Shown: one piece after another, positions 44,713-56,692 of the stretch
Position numbering within the stretch: the first letter of the stretch is position 1
Layout of the letters: each line of letters begins with the position of its first letter
DNA from: Celoporthe dispersa
Lineage: Eukaryota > Ascomycota > Sordariomycetes > Diaporthales > Cryphonectriaceae
Assembly: GCA_016584495.1 (NCBI GenBank)
Contig: WAID01000006.1
Coordinates: forward strand, 1,302,001-1,366,000
Direction of reading: 5' to 3'
Length of the DNA stretch: 64,000 bases
The notes under the pieces: generated by a model
Told to the model about the DNA's origin: nothing
Seen by the model: only the letters and a program-made list of their open reading frames with translations
Database searches by the model: none
Made by a program: the position numbers and the translations under genes

Positions 44713-46375
44713 TGCTCTCTTGTCACCCTCCTTCCTCGGCTGACCAGACCACCTTCTCGGACGCCCCCCGTCTAGCCATGCGCTTCCAGCCCATCATCCG
44801 TCGCCCACAGGCAAACCAGAAGAAACCCCCCAAGCCAGGCTTCCCAAAGGCCATACCACAACAGCCACAACCACATCCTCCCTCCACCACGGCCGCCTCC
44901 CCCGGGCGAGGGCAGCAGAGATGCCACGGGCAGCGTCGCCACGGCGGCGGTGGCGACACAGCCGTCCGACCTCCCGGCCCAAGCACAGCGCACCACCCTC
45001 GCCGACTGGGCCGCTACCGAGGACGACGAGTACCTATGGGGCACGGGCGAGAAGCGGCAGCGGGGCGGGCGCAAGGCGGCGCGGAAGAGGAAGAAGATGA
45101 ACGCACAGGACGGCGGCGGCAGCCGGCAGCGCGAGACGGACTGGGACGAGATCTATGACCCGGCGCGGCCGACAAATGTTGACGAGTACCTGCGGAGCGA
45201 GGAGAGGATACGCGAGGTGCAGGAGTGGAAGGCTGTGCTGTATGCGCACAGGCGCAGGAGGAGGAGTGGTTACGATGAGAGCAGCGAGGAGGACGACGGC
45301 GAGGAGGAGGATGAGGAGGGCAGGATGGGTCTGGGCAGTAAGTTTTGCTCTGTCCTCTCTCTACATCTGGCGACATGGCTGCTCCCCTCTGGATGCGCTC
45401 TCGTCATGCTCACGACATCTTCTCTTCCTCTCTACCAGATCAATTCGCCCCTCCAGCCGAGTACTCCTTCGCACCACCACCAATGTCACCTCCGGCACCC
45501 GTGCCCGACGACGCGACGGGCGACGACGCCTATGCCCGGCGCCTGGGGCTGTCAGGAATGGCACCACCACCGCCCACAGATACCCCAACTCCTCCACCAC
45601 CCCCTCCACCTCCCGGGGAGCCAGTCCAAGACGGCGCGACTATCACCCGCGGCCCAGTCCGCTACGAAGCGCCGCCTCAGCCCAGCGCCGCCCCTCCCGA
45701 CGCCATGGACGTCGACGACGATGACGACGACGACGACGACGACAATATAGGGAACATCGACCTCCCGCCCGCTCCCGGCCTCGGCGCGCCCGACGCAGAA
45801 GGCGAAGAGGGCCGCACCAACCGGCCCGGGCAAAGGGCTTCGCCCAGCGCCTGATGAGCAAGTACGGCTGGACCGCCGGCAGAGGGCTCGGCGCGTCCTC
45901 GTCGGGCATCATCAACCCCTTATCCGTCAAGGTCGAAAAGCGCAAGAGGCGGCCGGACGCCGAGGGCGGCGGGTTCGCGGAGCCGGGCGGGCGGGGCAAG
46001 ATCGTCGGGGGCAGGACGGCTGCAGCAGCAGATGACGGGCAGGACGGTGGCGGCGGCGGCGGCAGCAGCAGCAGCAAGTTCGGCCCCATGTCTGAGGTGG
46101 TCGTGCTGCGGAACATGCTCGAGGGGATGGACAACCTCGAGGGCGAGATCAGCGACGGCCTGGGCCAGGAGATTGGCGAGGAGTGCGGCGACAAGTACGG
46201 GCGCGTCGAGCGGCTGTACATTGACGTCGGGGGCCGGCAGGTCTTTATCAAGTTCACCGACGCCGTGTCCGCGCTGCGGGCCGTCAACGCGCTCGAGGGG
46301 CGGGTCTTTAACGGCAACGCCATCGCGGCGCGCTTCTGGGATGCCGAGAAGTTCGAGAGGGGGGTCTATGCTTGA
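44477..46375 (+). CDS. Splicing factor 45 (SPF45/RBM17), G-patch and UHM-type RRM, two one-base frameshifts
   Basis: This is a predicted nuclear spliceosome factor; animal SPF45 acts at 3' splice sites and in alternative splicing. Three exons (44477-44654, 44776-45337, 45439-46375) give 558 residues. The N-terminus contains SLYANLLNPK and RFQPIIRRPQANQKK, typical of the family. An acidic/charged region with TTLADWAATEDDEYLW follows, then proline-rich and poly-Asp stretches. The G-patch (about 379-425) reads GFAQRLMSKYGWTAGRGLG. The C-terminal RRM (about 455-555) has YGRVERLYIDVG, VFIKFTD and the loop GRVFNG, matching the R-X-F motif of UHM domains. Two shifts are needed: one extra base in CCCCCGGG at 44899-44906, and one missing A at 45832-45834 just before GFAQRLM. 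Intron 1 contains a CAG repeat. The gene converges on ecm33. Confidence 0.9.
44682..44710. repeat. (CAG)n repeat in SPF45 intron 1
   Basis: Nearly ten CAG units. Each could mimic a 3' splice site, but the acceptor that keeps the frame is the CTAG at 44772-44775, downstream. Confidence 0.9.
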
Positions 46376-47268
46376 CCAGAGTAGCTACACACACACACAC
46401 ACACAAAGTAGCAACAGTAATGATATCAGAATGGATATCCATCTATCTGGTCATGCTCCTTTTCTTTTTGTTTTTTAAAGAAAAAAAGAAAACAACCAAG
46501 ACCCTGCATCTTTCCGGCGTTCACAATTTGTCTTGTTCAGGCCGGGAGCGAACAAGTCTATTTGGGGAAAAAGGGTGGCTCCATACGTACTTAGGTAGGA
46601 ATAGAATCACGAGTGGGACGCACGCATGCCAAAAAGAAAAGGAAGACGTTGGAAGGGACCATTGACCTGGATTTGCGACTCTGGAGGGTGACGTCTAGCT
46701 ATGTACAAAGACCCCCCCTTATTGAACAATCATCCAAGCTCAGAAATAATCATGATGACCACAGGAAATCCAATTCCATCCGGACCTCAGTCGGCCAGTC
46801 CCTCCCAAGTGTTTTCGGTTCACTGTAACCGCCACAACACCACCACATTATTATAGGAAGCATCCATACTCTCCCTCACAAGCTCTGATATCAACCCTTA
46901 ATAAGCTCGCCCCCACGAGACAGACAGACAAGCATCATTGACACATTGGAAGTCAAGACCACCAGGCACGCGCACGCCAACGCTCATGGACGCTTTGGGA
47001 AAAGAAAAGGGAGGAATTATTAGTCTAGTGTGGTTTTTCCTGTACGTAGAAGTGACTCCCATGAACCACGTGCGCGAGTGCGGATGACTTGCTGAGCTAA
47101 ACAAACCAGACCTTCAGACACGAGAAAAGATCCTATCACCCTGGGGGAATTTGTTGTAAAAGGAAAGAACGCCTCCTGTTTGTTTACCCTGACCCTTAAG
47201 CAGTATCACATCAATGCTACCAAAAAGCAACACAACCCTCTTCATCATGCCACCAGACAGCCCCTTTT
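46376..47268. other. Convergent 3' region of SPF45 and ecm33
   Basis: No gene is recognised. A CA dinucleotide repeat follows the SPF45 stop. Confidence 0.5.
46386..46405. repeat. (AC)n microsatellite
   Basis: About ten AC units in the 3' flank of the SPF45 gene. Confidence 0.85.
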
Positions 47269-48603
47269 TTACAGCAGCTGCGCCAGCAGGCCGACGAAGC
47301 TGAGGCCGACGACAGCGGAGCTGACGTGCAGGTTGGCGGCGTTGCTGCTCGAGTTGCTGGAGCCACTGCTGGTGGAGCCACCGCTAGCGCTGCCCGAGTT
47401 GGCGTTGGCGTTCTTGGAGTTGCAGACCATCTTGCCCTGGATGTCACCGTTGCCGGTGGGGGAGGGGGCGTGGGAGCTCAGGACCTTGCAGTCGGAATCG
47501 ATGTCCTCGGTCGAGGTCACGGTGAAGGTGCCAACGACATCGTCAATGTCGGGCATTTCGACGCTGTGAGAGCAATGTTAGCATACCTGATCGCAGGTCA
47601 GATCACCATGGTGATGAGTGTGTCGACTTACTTGGTGAAGTTGCCACCGCAGTCGACAGCACCGAGGACGGTAGCCAGCTTGGGGAGGGTCAGGTTTTGG
47701 AAGGCGGTGTTGTTGACGATAGTCAGACCGCCACCGACCTTCTCGAGCAAGGGCAGCGAGAGGCTGGTCAGGTCGGCGTTGTTGATGAAAGAAACGTCAC
47801 CAGAGATGGTCTCGGTCATGTTGGGGGCCGAGAACGCGGTGAAGTAGTTGGAGTCGAAACGGGCAGAGCCGTTCACGACCTCGAGGGCGGGGACGGAGAA
47901 GGTGGTGACATTGGCAATCGTCAGGTTAGCAGCCCAGACGAGGCTGGAAAGGGTGACAGCCAGGTCCTGACCGTTGGCCTGCAGGGTGAGGTCATGCATG
48001 TTAGTCATGGCCAGGTCGATCTCGGTGAGACGGCCGTTGTTGTTCAGGTTCATGGATGTGATCGTCTCCAGGTTGAGACCCTCCAAGCTGCCCAGGTGAG
48101 TGTCGCTGATGGTAACGCTGGAGACATCGCTCACGCCGGTGGTGAAGGTAAGGCTGTTCAGCGCGGGCAGCGTCTGCCACTGGATGGTACCGACGCTCGA
48201 AAGAGCAGTCATGCTCAGGGTGGAGAGGGTGGTCAGGTTGTTCAGGAGGAAGGTATCCTTGATGGTGGCGAGGCTGCTGGCGGACAGGGAGATCAGGGCC
48301 AAGCTATCGGCCGACAGGCTGCCATCGATGGTCTCGACGCTGCCGAGGTCAACAGCGGTTCCGGCATCCTCGGAGATCACGACATCACCGGTGAGGGTGG
48401 TGCAGCTTGCGATAGCGGCGTCGGAAGAGGCAGTGATCGTGAAGGTAGCGGACGAGCAAGAAGATGCCGCTGCAGAATGTGTTAGCCGACCATGAAGCTC
48501 ACGTGAACCCTCCTCTCGAGATCAGGCGCGGCAGGTGTAAAGCAAACTTACCAGAGGCGCCGGTGGCAGCCAACAGGCCTGCAATGGCAATCTTGGAGAA
48601 CAT
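47269..48603 (-). CDS. GPI-anchored cell-wall protein Ecm33 (Sps2 family)
   Basis: This cell-surface glycoprotein is needed for wall organisation in yeasts and moulds. Three exons (48552-48603, 47632-48469, 47269-47563) give 394 residues with a clean frame. The signal peptide is MFSKIAIAGLLAATGAS, cut by the first intron near its end. The mature part starts with AASSCSSATFTIT. It then shows repeated receptor-L-like strands (LSASSLATIKDTFLLNNLTT, LTLQANGQDLAVTLSSLVWA, and LTSLSLPLLEKVGGGLTIVN), with many NXT/S sites. After the last intron comes EMPDIDDVVGTFTVTSTED, with a Cys pair around DSDCKV and KMVCNSK. The tail is Ser/Gly-rich and ends in a hydrophobic GPI-attachment signal (SAVVGLSFVGLLAQLL). 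Confidence 0.95.
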
Positions 48604-51600
48604 CTTGATGGGGCTGATCCGATTGACGAGTTAGCTGGATGATGAGACGAGATTTCGACGCCCTCGGCGGAGATGGTAGCTGTGTGATGGTGGCTTCGTG
48701 CTGTGAATAGGAGGGGGAACTAAGAGGATACAGGTCCAGGATCCACGAGCTCGGATTGTAAATATCGCGGGTGTCTGAAAGATGAATGCTGCTGTTGTTT
48801 TACTTCGTCACAGAACCGACTGACTGGACGAGGGGGAAGAAACTCGGTCGTAACGTATTGATGTTGCTTGATGGGTTCCAAAACTGTGAGATGAATCGGG
48901 GTGGAAAGATGGGAGGAGACCAAGCCAGAGCGCAAGAATGTCGATGGATCGAACGACAGCGCAAGACCGTTCTAGAGGTGTTCTCGAGTCGCCTGTGGTT
49001 CTAAACCGACCTTGTGGGAAGAGCTCCTTCCCAGCTGTGCTTCCAGATGCAAGGCCGCACAAAAAGTGTTGAGCAGTCACGGCTGATGGCAGGACCACGT
49101 TTCCAGGGCAGAGGTCGAGCCTACTCTCCAAGAGCTGATGGCATGGCGAGGGTCGAGGTGAAAAGGAGTCGCAAAAGCTCGGGGGCGGTTGCCGTGGCTC
49201 CCAGGATATCCAAACAAAACAAATCCACAATCCAATCGAAAACGGGCGGGCAGTGGCAATTGTGATGGGGGGGGAGGGGAGAGGAATTTGACGGCTGTCT
49301 CTGGGCGTCACTTACGATGTGAAAGGTATGGGGACAGATTCCAGTCGAAGAATGGCGTGGAATTTCAGAAGCTGAGGAAGGAGCTGGCCTGGCGGTGGTG
49401 GTGGTGACGACGCGGCAGGGAAAAGGGGTGGTGAGTTTAGTATGTCAGGAGGTAGGCTTGAAAATTAACCACGAATTCTTCCTCTTGGCTCTCTCCACAC
49501 CAGATAAATATTGGAAGGTAGCGAGTGTCGTGAAGTAGAAAGACGGAAGGAAGAGAGGGAAGAGAAGGCCTCAGGAAAAATGAGATGAGGAATGGAGAGA
49601 GAAGAAAAAGGGTCGAAGGGAGAGAAGAAGGGACGGGGCTGGGCCTGGTGTGGTGTTGATTAAAGCGTGTGCAGGCCGCCGTGGGAAAAGGGCTCGGCTA
49701 AGGCCAGGGAAAGGGGGGGGACCCAATTGCAGTGATTGCGGATGCCAGATGGGGACTGGACTCGTACTGGGTCAGGCACCATGGGCCTACCTTGCAGTGC
49801 TCCAATTTGCGCGAGCTAATGAGAAAATTCAGGCGGGGGGCCGCTGGCGATCGCTCGGCTCACCCCCTCCCCACCCCTTTCCAAGGTTCCATGCCCTGTC
49901 CACCCCCCCTGCCCCGTCGAGCTTGCAGTTACAACAGCGCCCACTGCGACCAAAACCAGGGAAATCATACCTGGGCAGCAACTTGCAGCGCCTGGGTGTG
50001 TCTCGAAAATACGGAGCTCTCAAGCAGGGGTGGCCGGCTTGGATCCCTCCCCCGGCCCAGGGAAGGAAGATCCTGCCGCGATCGATGAGCTCGTTATTGA
50101 TACAGACTATGCCACACACGCGCGCACACCCCTCCTTTTTTGGTTTTTTTTTTTTACCCTGTACTAACAATGGTACGCCGTTGGGATTTTTTTTTTCTTC
50201 CTTCCTTTTTCTTTTGACGAGTGGCGTGCATACACCAAGCATTAACTGACTGACACTTATGGCTTAATTGATACCATTTCCCCGACACTAAGTTTGATTC
50301 CACCATCAAAAAGAGCCCATACGCTCGTGTCTCGTTCGTCTAGTCTTTCTGTCTACCGCGTCATGGCTCCTCTTTTTTTCCCATGCCCTACCAGCCACCA
50401 GAGTGAAGATCAGGACGCGGCGCCTCTCGAATGTGTTGGTTGTCTGGCTGCCCTGGTGTCCACTTCCGCACTACTATATCCCGTGCACGCCGTGGCAACT
50501 CGGGAAACGGCATTTTCTCCTGATCGCCCACTCACCTCACCTCCTGTCCTGCTGCCGCAAGGTCGTCTACATACAGAGCCCCATGCGACCAGCGGGAACG
50601 GGAAAGGTCGCGCCCAAGGTTTCCCATGGCAAGAGCTGATGAGGATTTGCTCGCTGATCAGAATACAGATCAGGCCATGGCACAATACTTTTGTTTCACA
50701 GAAAACAGGATCTCGCTGTGGACCAAAGAGGGTTAAATCGTTGTCGTCCCCGAACCTACCAATGGAAATGCGCCCTTGTTTTGGACCGAATAGCCGTTGG
50801 GGTCCTGGGAGAGAGAGAGAGAGACCATCTGCCATCTATCTGCCGGCACTTCCGCCTGTGCGCTCGCTGGATTTCTTCAACCACGTCAACAAGCGGATTC
50901 CTGTGGCTGGAGCGCTGGATATTCGGCACAAGCCGATTACGAATCTTCTGCCGCCCTGCCCTGTCGTCCTGCGTCCCCCGGAGCTCTGGTCTGGCCTGAC
51001 TGGCTCGCTGGGTCCCGCAATCATACTACTGTGTACCGAGATTACGACGTTCACCCTCTGGTGGCCACGCACGTGGCCATCTCATCTTCAGTCGTCCTCT
51101 AGGCCGCAAATCGCCATCTCAGTGCCAACCTGCTATTGTTGAGATTCATACCTTTTGAAAAACTCTAGCTCGGTCGGAACCGGAGGAGACTAGAGAGCTG
51201 TTGGTCTCGTTGAGCCGCAGAAATGGCCGCGTTAGCCAGCCACCAGCGTGCCAGAATTCTAGTGGCATCGCCCGACCTAGTTCGATACCCGGGCAGCCGG
51301 GGGTCGACCTAAGCCTGGGTCTAAGCCTGCTCGTGTGCTCTTTTTTTTTTCTTCTTTTTTTCGGGACAGTCTTCCCTCGGCGGGCCATTTCATGCAGCCA
51401 GCTGGCTCCCCTGGTTCACATCATCTCCGGTGAGGTCGATGCCACGGACACTGTCGCCGGCGGACTGGCCGGTGTAACTTACCTTCTCGGGTGCGAAATT
51501 ATGGAAAATGACGTATAACGGCCTTCGAGACCTATTGTCACGGCCTCGACTCTCACATTGGACGTGACAGGGGGTCGTGAATGTATGGCATTCAGCTTCC

Positions 51601-54600
51601 TCGGTGTTTTTTTCTTCCTTTTTTTTTTTTTTGCTTCGACGATCAATTGACAATTCCGATCGGCATTTCTTAGATGGCAAATACGCTCTAGCACCAACAG
51701 CGTCGCCTTGCGCTACCATAGTACGCGTCTGAAGAAAGACCGTCTCCCGTGTGGGGTTGAGAGGCCCAGGCCAGATGCCCTATCGGTGTGACTTTGGACT
51801 AAAGGGCTATTGCAGATGCGAGGGCTCGCTACTAATGCCACGCTAAGGAGCTTGCCACCAGGGAGCATTAGCTTTGGCTGCCAATGCGCTGCTAATGCAC
51901 TGCTTCACGAGGTGTGGGAGTGCTTGTAAGCCACCAATTGCTACAGTAACACAAGCAGGTCTGCACTAATCATCTCGCCTACGACTGCAGGCTGCCGACA
52001 CAAATCGTACTACTCCTATGGCACCATAGTAGCCTCGATGTCCAGAAAAGAAAGAAAGAAAAAGGAAAGGAAGCGCAAAGAAGAAGGGGAAAAGGATCCT
52101 TGAAAGCTTGCACACGGGCAACGCGTCTATCCGTGTCTGTGCACGCTGGTCCGACTTGTCGGCGCCGCCGTCGTTTGTCGTTTCGTTTGCCATCCTTTTA
52201 CGAACCCAACCCTCCGTATTCATTCTTTTTTATTTAATCCAGACGCTCGCTGGTTTGATGAGATGGTAAGTCAACCTTATGTATGTGGGACGCTCTTCAT
52301 CATTCATCCGACCCCCTCGAATCTCTTGACGCGAAGGACTGGATATATGAAGTAGTATTGGGTCGTTGGTCCTTATCGTGACTCTAATAGACAGAAAAGT
52401 GGTCCGCTCATTTTGCGTATCGCAGCAACCTTGATTGAGGCGGATAGACACACGCCCCAGCCCCCTTGCTGTCCTCCTTGCCCCCCCCCCCTCCAAGGCC
52501 GTCCTGATGGGAGATCAGGATCTGGAAATGTGGAAGGACGGTGAGACGATTGGTCAATGGGTATCTTGTAAATGTCCGGTCTCGTCCTGCCTAACTCAAC
52601 CCCTTGTTGCCCCTGGAGGAGGCTGACCCCGAGCCTATTCACGTGAAAGAAAACCTTAGACCCGTCTTGGGTTCCCAGTCCAGTCGTTCGATAATGGAGG
52701 AGGCCTCGTGAAAGGTAAAAACCAGACAGTTCGATATAAATGGTTGCAGGCTCCACATGAACGACATCATGAGGTCTCGTTCCACACGCACTCGGCTCCG
52801 TGGCTGTGCGCCTCCTCGTCATAAACCGTCGCTGTGTCTCTGCGAAGCCACATTGGATCGGGCTTCTTTGACGAGATCCGGTGTTTGTCTCTCTTTCTGT
52901 GTATGTATGTCCCTCCTGCGCCCCTCGGAGAATATAGGCACGATGGAAACGGAAAAATCCCCTTTGTATTCTCGCGGCGACCACCACCACGACGGGCATC
53001 GCGAGGGGCGCAGGCCCCGCGGCGGTGGAGGATGGGGGAGACAGCGCCCCTTGTTTGCTTGCTTGATGTCGCCCGCGGGTCAAACATCACACACTGGGGC
53101 GAGTCAGCCAACAGACTGGGGCCCGGGCAAGACCATTTCTGCGACACTCTCAAACCTTCGCGAGGTCTGGGCGACTGGATCCGTCAGCGACACGTCTTTT
53201 CTCACCATGGACAAACCGGATTTGTCGAAAGTTTAGGAGGCTTGCCTGGAGAGCGTCCGTCCTACACTCTACACACTAACAGCAGCAGCAGCAGCAGCAG
53301 CAGAATTCCTGCCTCGGAAGGGGTCGTGATACCACCTCACCAAGGACCGACTGACCACTCCTTAACATTATGATTGGAGAAAGAGCCTGCTATGGGATGT
53401 TCTCAAAGGGGCAACAGAGTAATCTTTCAATGTCGTTTCCTGAGGCTCCAACATGGCTGGTCCTGAGCAAGGCCGCCAAGGCCAAGGCTGGCCAGACACA
53501 ATTCTCAGACAAGTTGCAAGGGCCCCGATCTGCAAGCCCCTCCTCCTTCCTCAGCCTCGTCTCGACCTCAACGTCAAACAAGCACCTGCACGGGGCGTCC
53601 ACCGGGGCGTCCACGGCCGATAAAGCGACCTGTGCCACCGACGCAGACGCAGATGCAAACTCCGTCGACGCGGTTCGGACCAAGCCCTTCGATCAGGCCC
53701 GCCCCGGGGGGCGCCCGGCCGTTTTCTCGATCCAAGCGGATTGTGATCTACGACGGATGGATGCTGCTTGGCGATGTGCTGGCTCTTTCTGCCCCATGAT
53801 GATGGAGAAAAAGAACAACACCCTGCAGACAGATGTGCTCCACCCCTTCTAGGTTGACCGATCGATCCTTTTGTGGGTGGGCTACAACATACTGTACATG
53901 TCTGCGGTTCGTCCGTCCGTTTAGGGAATGTGTGACGGGAACGAGTCTTTGGTGCTTGCCTCGCCACGACACCACGCCACACCGCTCCCACATGACTTTG
54001 CGACCTTTTGGTGTGAGGAAATAGCAACATCGGGGTCAGGTTTGAGAGGATGACGAGCATGTCACCTTGTAAGAGAGTGTGTGTGTACGCGCGTGTGACA
54101 GTGCTGCCCCCAATATTTTGACGTCGATCAGCCCACCTGTCCATCTGTCGCTGTGTTCTGTGTACCCAAGGCGTCAGGTATGTTGCAACGCAGCATTTGT
54201 GGTGTTGTGACCACCCCCAGAAATCTGTCTTTTCTTGTTCTTTCTCTCCTTGTGTCCATCTGCCAGTCGCATCATTGGTGCCACGCACACACGCATCTCT
54301 TCTAGACAGACACCCGTTCACCAGCGCCTGCAAGCGAAGGTACAGCGTGTCACGGGCGGTCTCGAGTGGAATATGTAGTACGAGTATGCGTGCGTATACA
54401 CTTGTATACAAAGTCGTAGAGAAGCTTGTCCGCACGCCATCGTGTAGTCCGTGGTACAGAATCCAAGCAGTGATTGAACGTATCACCCGTCTTTTTTTTT
54501 TTTTTTGGAGGGGGGTGGGAAGAGGTGTTGGTCACTCTGGTTTTTGTCTCGAACCAGCGATCGGAGAGGGGTCTGCATTGAACTTGAGTTGTGACACTAT

Positions 54601-55483
54601 GCCAAACCAAAGAACAAGTATTGCGAGTGAGTAAACAGGTTGTAGTGGGAAGGAGAACCTGGTACCTCAGATATACGAGAGGCGCACGCATCAGCCTATC
54701 TGGACCTTACCGCACCAATGTGTTTCATTTGTCTCAACTACATGAGTTATGTGCGTCCGAGGATTTTCTTGATGTCTAGAGTTTCCTCCTCACATAGGGT
54801 TCTACCATAGCACTACATAAGGACGCACGTCCAGACAAAATAAGTCGCCCTTGTCCCAGGCCTGTTGTGTGTGGAGGCCCGTGCCGTAGCGGTTCATTAG
54901 TTATTCTCCGCCCGAGGAGGTGATGCGGGAGGAGGGATGAGGCAAGACAGGCAATAACCCGATAGCTATACTATGGTACATACATGGTCGACCCAAGGCG
55001 CGCGGGCATTATTGTCCGCCGCAGAGGTCAGACAGAGTTTTCGCATCGCCATCTGCCGCAGATGCGGTTGTTTGGGGTTTTGGAGTGCCGGGTTTATGCT
55101 TGACAGAAATTGGGCTGGGCCTTCTTCTCCGGGACGTCTGGGGTCCGCTGGTACATATGTACGATCAGGCTGTACCAATGAGGCTGATCTCGATGCAGAG
55201 ACGGGTTCACAGTAGGCCGAATTCTTCTCCCGGGCTCAACTTCGTCCAGGTCGTCATGCCGTGTAGCTTCTCTGGCTCCCTCTTTCAAGTATCTCCTGTC
55301 TCCAAGCTCTGGACGGGTCGGATCTGTCTTTTCGGTCTCTGGCGTGCTAATCTTCCTCCGCCCAAGGATCGGACGGCCTCATCCTGCATGTGCACGAACG
55401 ATCGCTCTCGCACGTGCCAAGGCTCGGTTCCTCGGACTCAATAGCTGTAAAGCGCGGTGGCTCTGTCGGACTGGACAGGCGCC
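48604..55483. other. 6.9 kb gene-free region upstream of ecm33
   Basis: This is the largest gap in the window. I find open frames on both strands (for example near 50.3-51.1, 52.4-53.1 and 53.5-54.5 kb), but none has a recognisable domain, family start or convincing splice structure. Several overlap each other. The region holds GA, AGC and poly-T runs, two copies of TACCATAGTA, and a small inverted repeat. The part nearest ecm33 is presumably its promoter. A non-coding RNA or an orphan gene cannot be excluded. Confidence 0.45.
53281..53303. repeat. (AGC)n microsatellite
   Basis: Seven to eight AGC units within the gene-free region. Confidence 0.85.
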
Positions 55484-56692
55484 TCACTCCAATGTGCTGA
55501 TGTCCGTCTCCTCCACCCGCCACATGTACCACATGAATAGGCTCCTGTAGGGACTAAAAGGCGCCGCCATGTCCAGCATCTCCTGCTCGCTCATGTACTT
55601 CCACTTGTTGCCGCCGCCCTTGGCCTTGAGCTTGGACACATCCCGGCCCGCAAAGGCCGCCATACCTCTCTGTACTCCCAGGTCGCCCGTGCTGAAGACA
55701 TCCATGCGCTTGAGCCCAAAGCACGCGAACATCTCAACGCTCCACTGGCCCAGTCCGCGCACCGCGATCAGCTTCTCCAGCACCTCGTCGTACGGCGCCT
55801 CGGCCAGCAGCGCGGCGGTCAGCTCGCCCGAGCTGAACTTCTCGGCCAGGCCCTGCAGGTACTCGGCCTTGCGCTGCGACAGGCCCGCGCTCCGCAGCGT
55901 CTCTATAGACGCTGCGGCCACCTGCGAGGGCGCAGGGAATTTGCGGGAGGCCGTGGTCGTCGTCGCCTCGGCGACCGCGGCATCCTGATCAAACAGTGCG
56001 ACGAAGCGCGCCTTGATGGCCTTTGCCGCGGCGCCGCTGACCTGTTGCGAGATGATGCCGGACGCGAGAGACTCGAAGGGGTCGATCGTTTCGGCGAGGC
56101 CCTCGGGGGAGAAGATCCGGCAGTGGTGGGCGTCGATAAGCGGTTTGAGGCGGGGCTCGGTGGCGATAAGGTGCGTGCAGGCGTCGGCGAGGATCGTGGC
56201 CGTCGTTGGTCCAGGTCGGCGGCTAGGAGTAATTGCCTCGAGGCTGGGCTTGACGACTGCGACACGGGACGTCTCGGGCGACAGGAGGGGGGCGTTGGTC
56301 CCTTTGGGATCGGCAAGGCGGGCCACGGCACGAGATTTGCGCTTGGGCGTTGTGGTTGTCGTGGCTATCGAGGCGGTCGCTTGGGAGGCGGATGGCGTTT
56401 GGAGTCCATTCGGCACGGCTGGCTCGGCGATGAGACGAACGGCGCTGGGGGTGTGCTGTGGCACAAGGGGAGGAGGAGAAGAAGTTGCGGGAGCGGCAGA
56501 TCTCGGGCCCCGCCTTTTGGGTGTGGATGGAGCTGCCGACAATGGCTCACCGTTGTCAGCTGGTGGGGAGGCTGCTTTCCTCTTGCGTGACCTGCTCGCT
56601 GGGGCAGGCGGAGGTGGCATCGACGTGGGCTCGGTACCGGCGGGTTTGGTCTCGGCCCGCGCGGTGAGACGAGCGGATCGCCGGGTGGTCAT
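55484..56692 (-). CDS. DNA-3-methyladenine glycosylase II (HhH-GPD, Mag1/AlkA-type)
   Basis: This base-excision repair enzyme removes alkylated purines from DNA. It is a single exon of 402 residues with a clean frame. I chose the ATG at 56692 (MTTRRSARLTARAE). The frame is open for another 69 codons upstream, but that part is hydrophobic and not family-like. The first 150 residues are Ser/Pro/Ala-rich with Lys/Arg clusters (SRKRKAASPP, TPKRKSRAVAR), fitting nuclear import. The glycosylase fold includes PFESLASGIISQQVSGAAAK, then LRSAGLSQRKAEYLQGLAEK. The helix-hairpin-helix is AVRGLGQWSVEMF, followed by the catalytic Asp337 in VFSTGDLGVQRGM. The C-terminus has PFSPYRSLFMWYMWR. The gene is divergent from the mannosyltransferase gene across 2.4 kb. 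Confidence 0.93.
   Translation of the reverse strand: MTTRRSARLTARAETKPAGTEPTSMPPPPAPASRSRKRKAASPPADNGEPLSAAPSTPKRRGPRSAAPATSSPPPLVPQHTPSAVRLIAEPAVPNGLQTPSASQATASIATTTTTPKRKSRAVARLADPKGTNAPLLSPETSRVAVVKPSLEAITPSRRPGPTTATILADACTHLIATEPRLKPLIDAHHCRIFSPEGLAETIDPFESLASGIISQQVSGAAAKAIKARFVALFDQDAAVAEATTTTASRKFPAPSQVAAASIETLRSAGLSQRKAEYLQGLAEKFSSGELTAALLAEAPYDEVLEKLIAVRGLGQWSVEMFACFGLKRMDVFSTGDLGVQRGMAAFAGRDVSKLKAKGGGNKWKYMSEQEMLDMAAPFSPYRSLFMWYMWRVEETDISTLE

Noticed and set aside
50294..51142. 282-codon open frame
   Set aside because: It begins at a TTG rather than an ATG, has no domain, and shows no splice-supported extension.
53551..54486. 311-codon open frame on the minus strand
   Set aside because: Composition looks random, no conserved motif is visible, and several competing frames overlap it.
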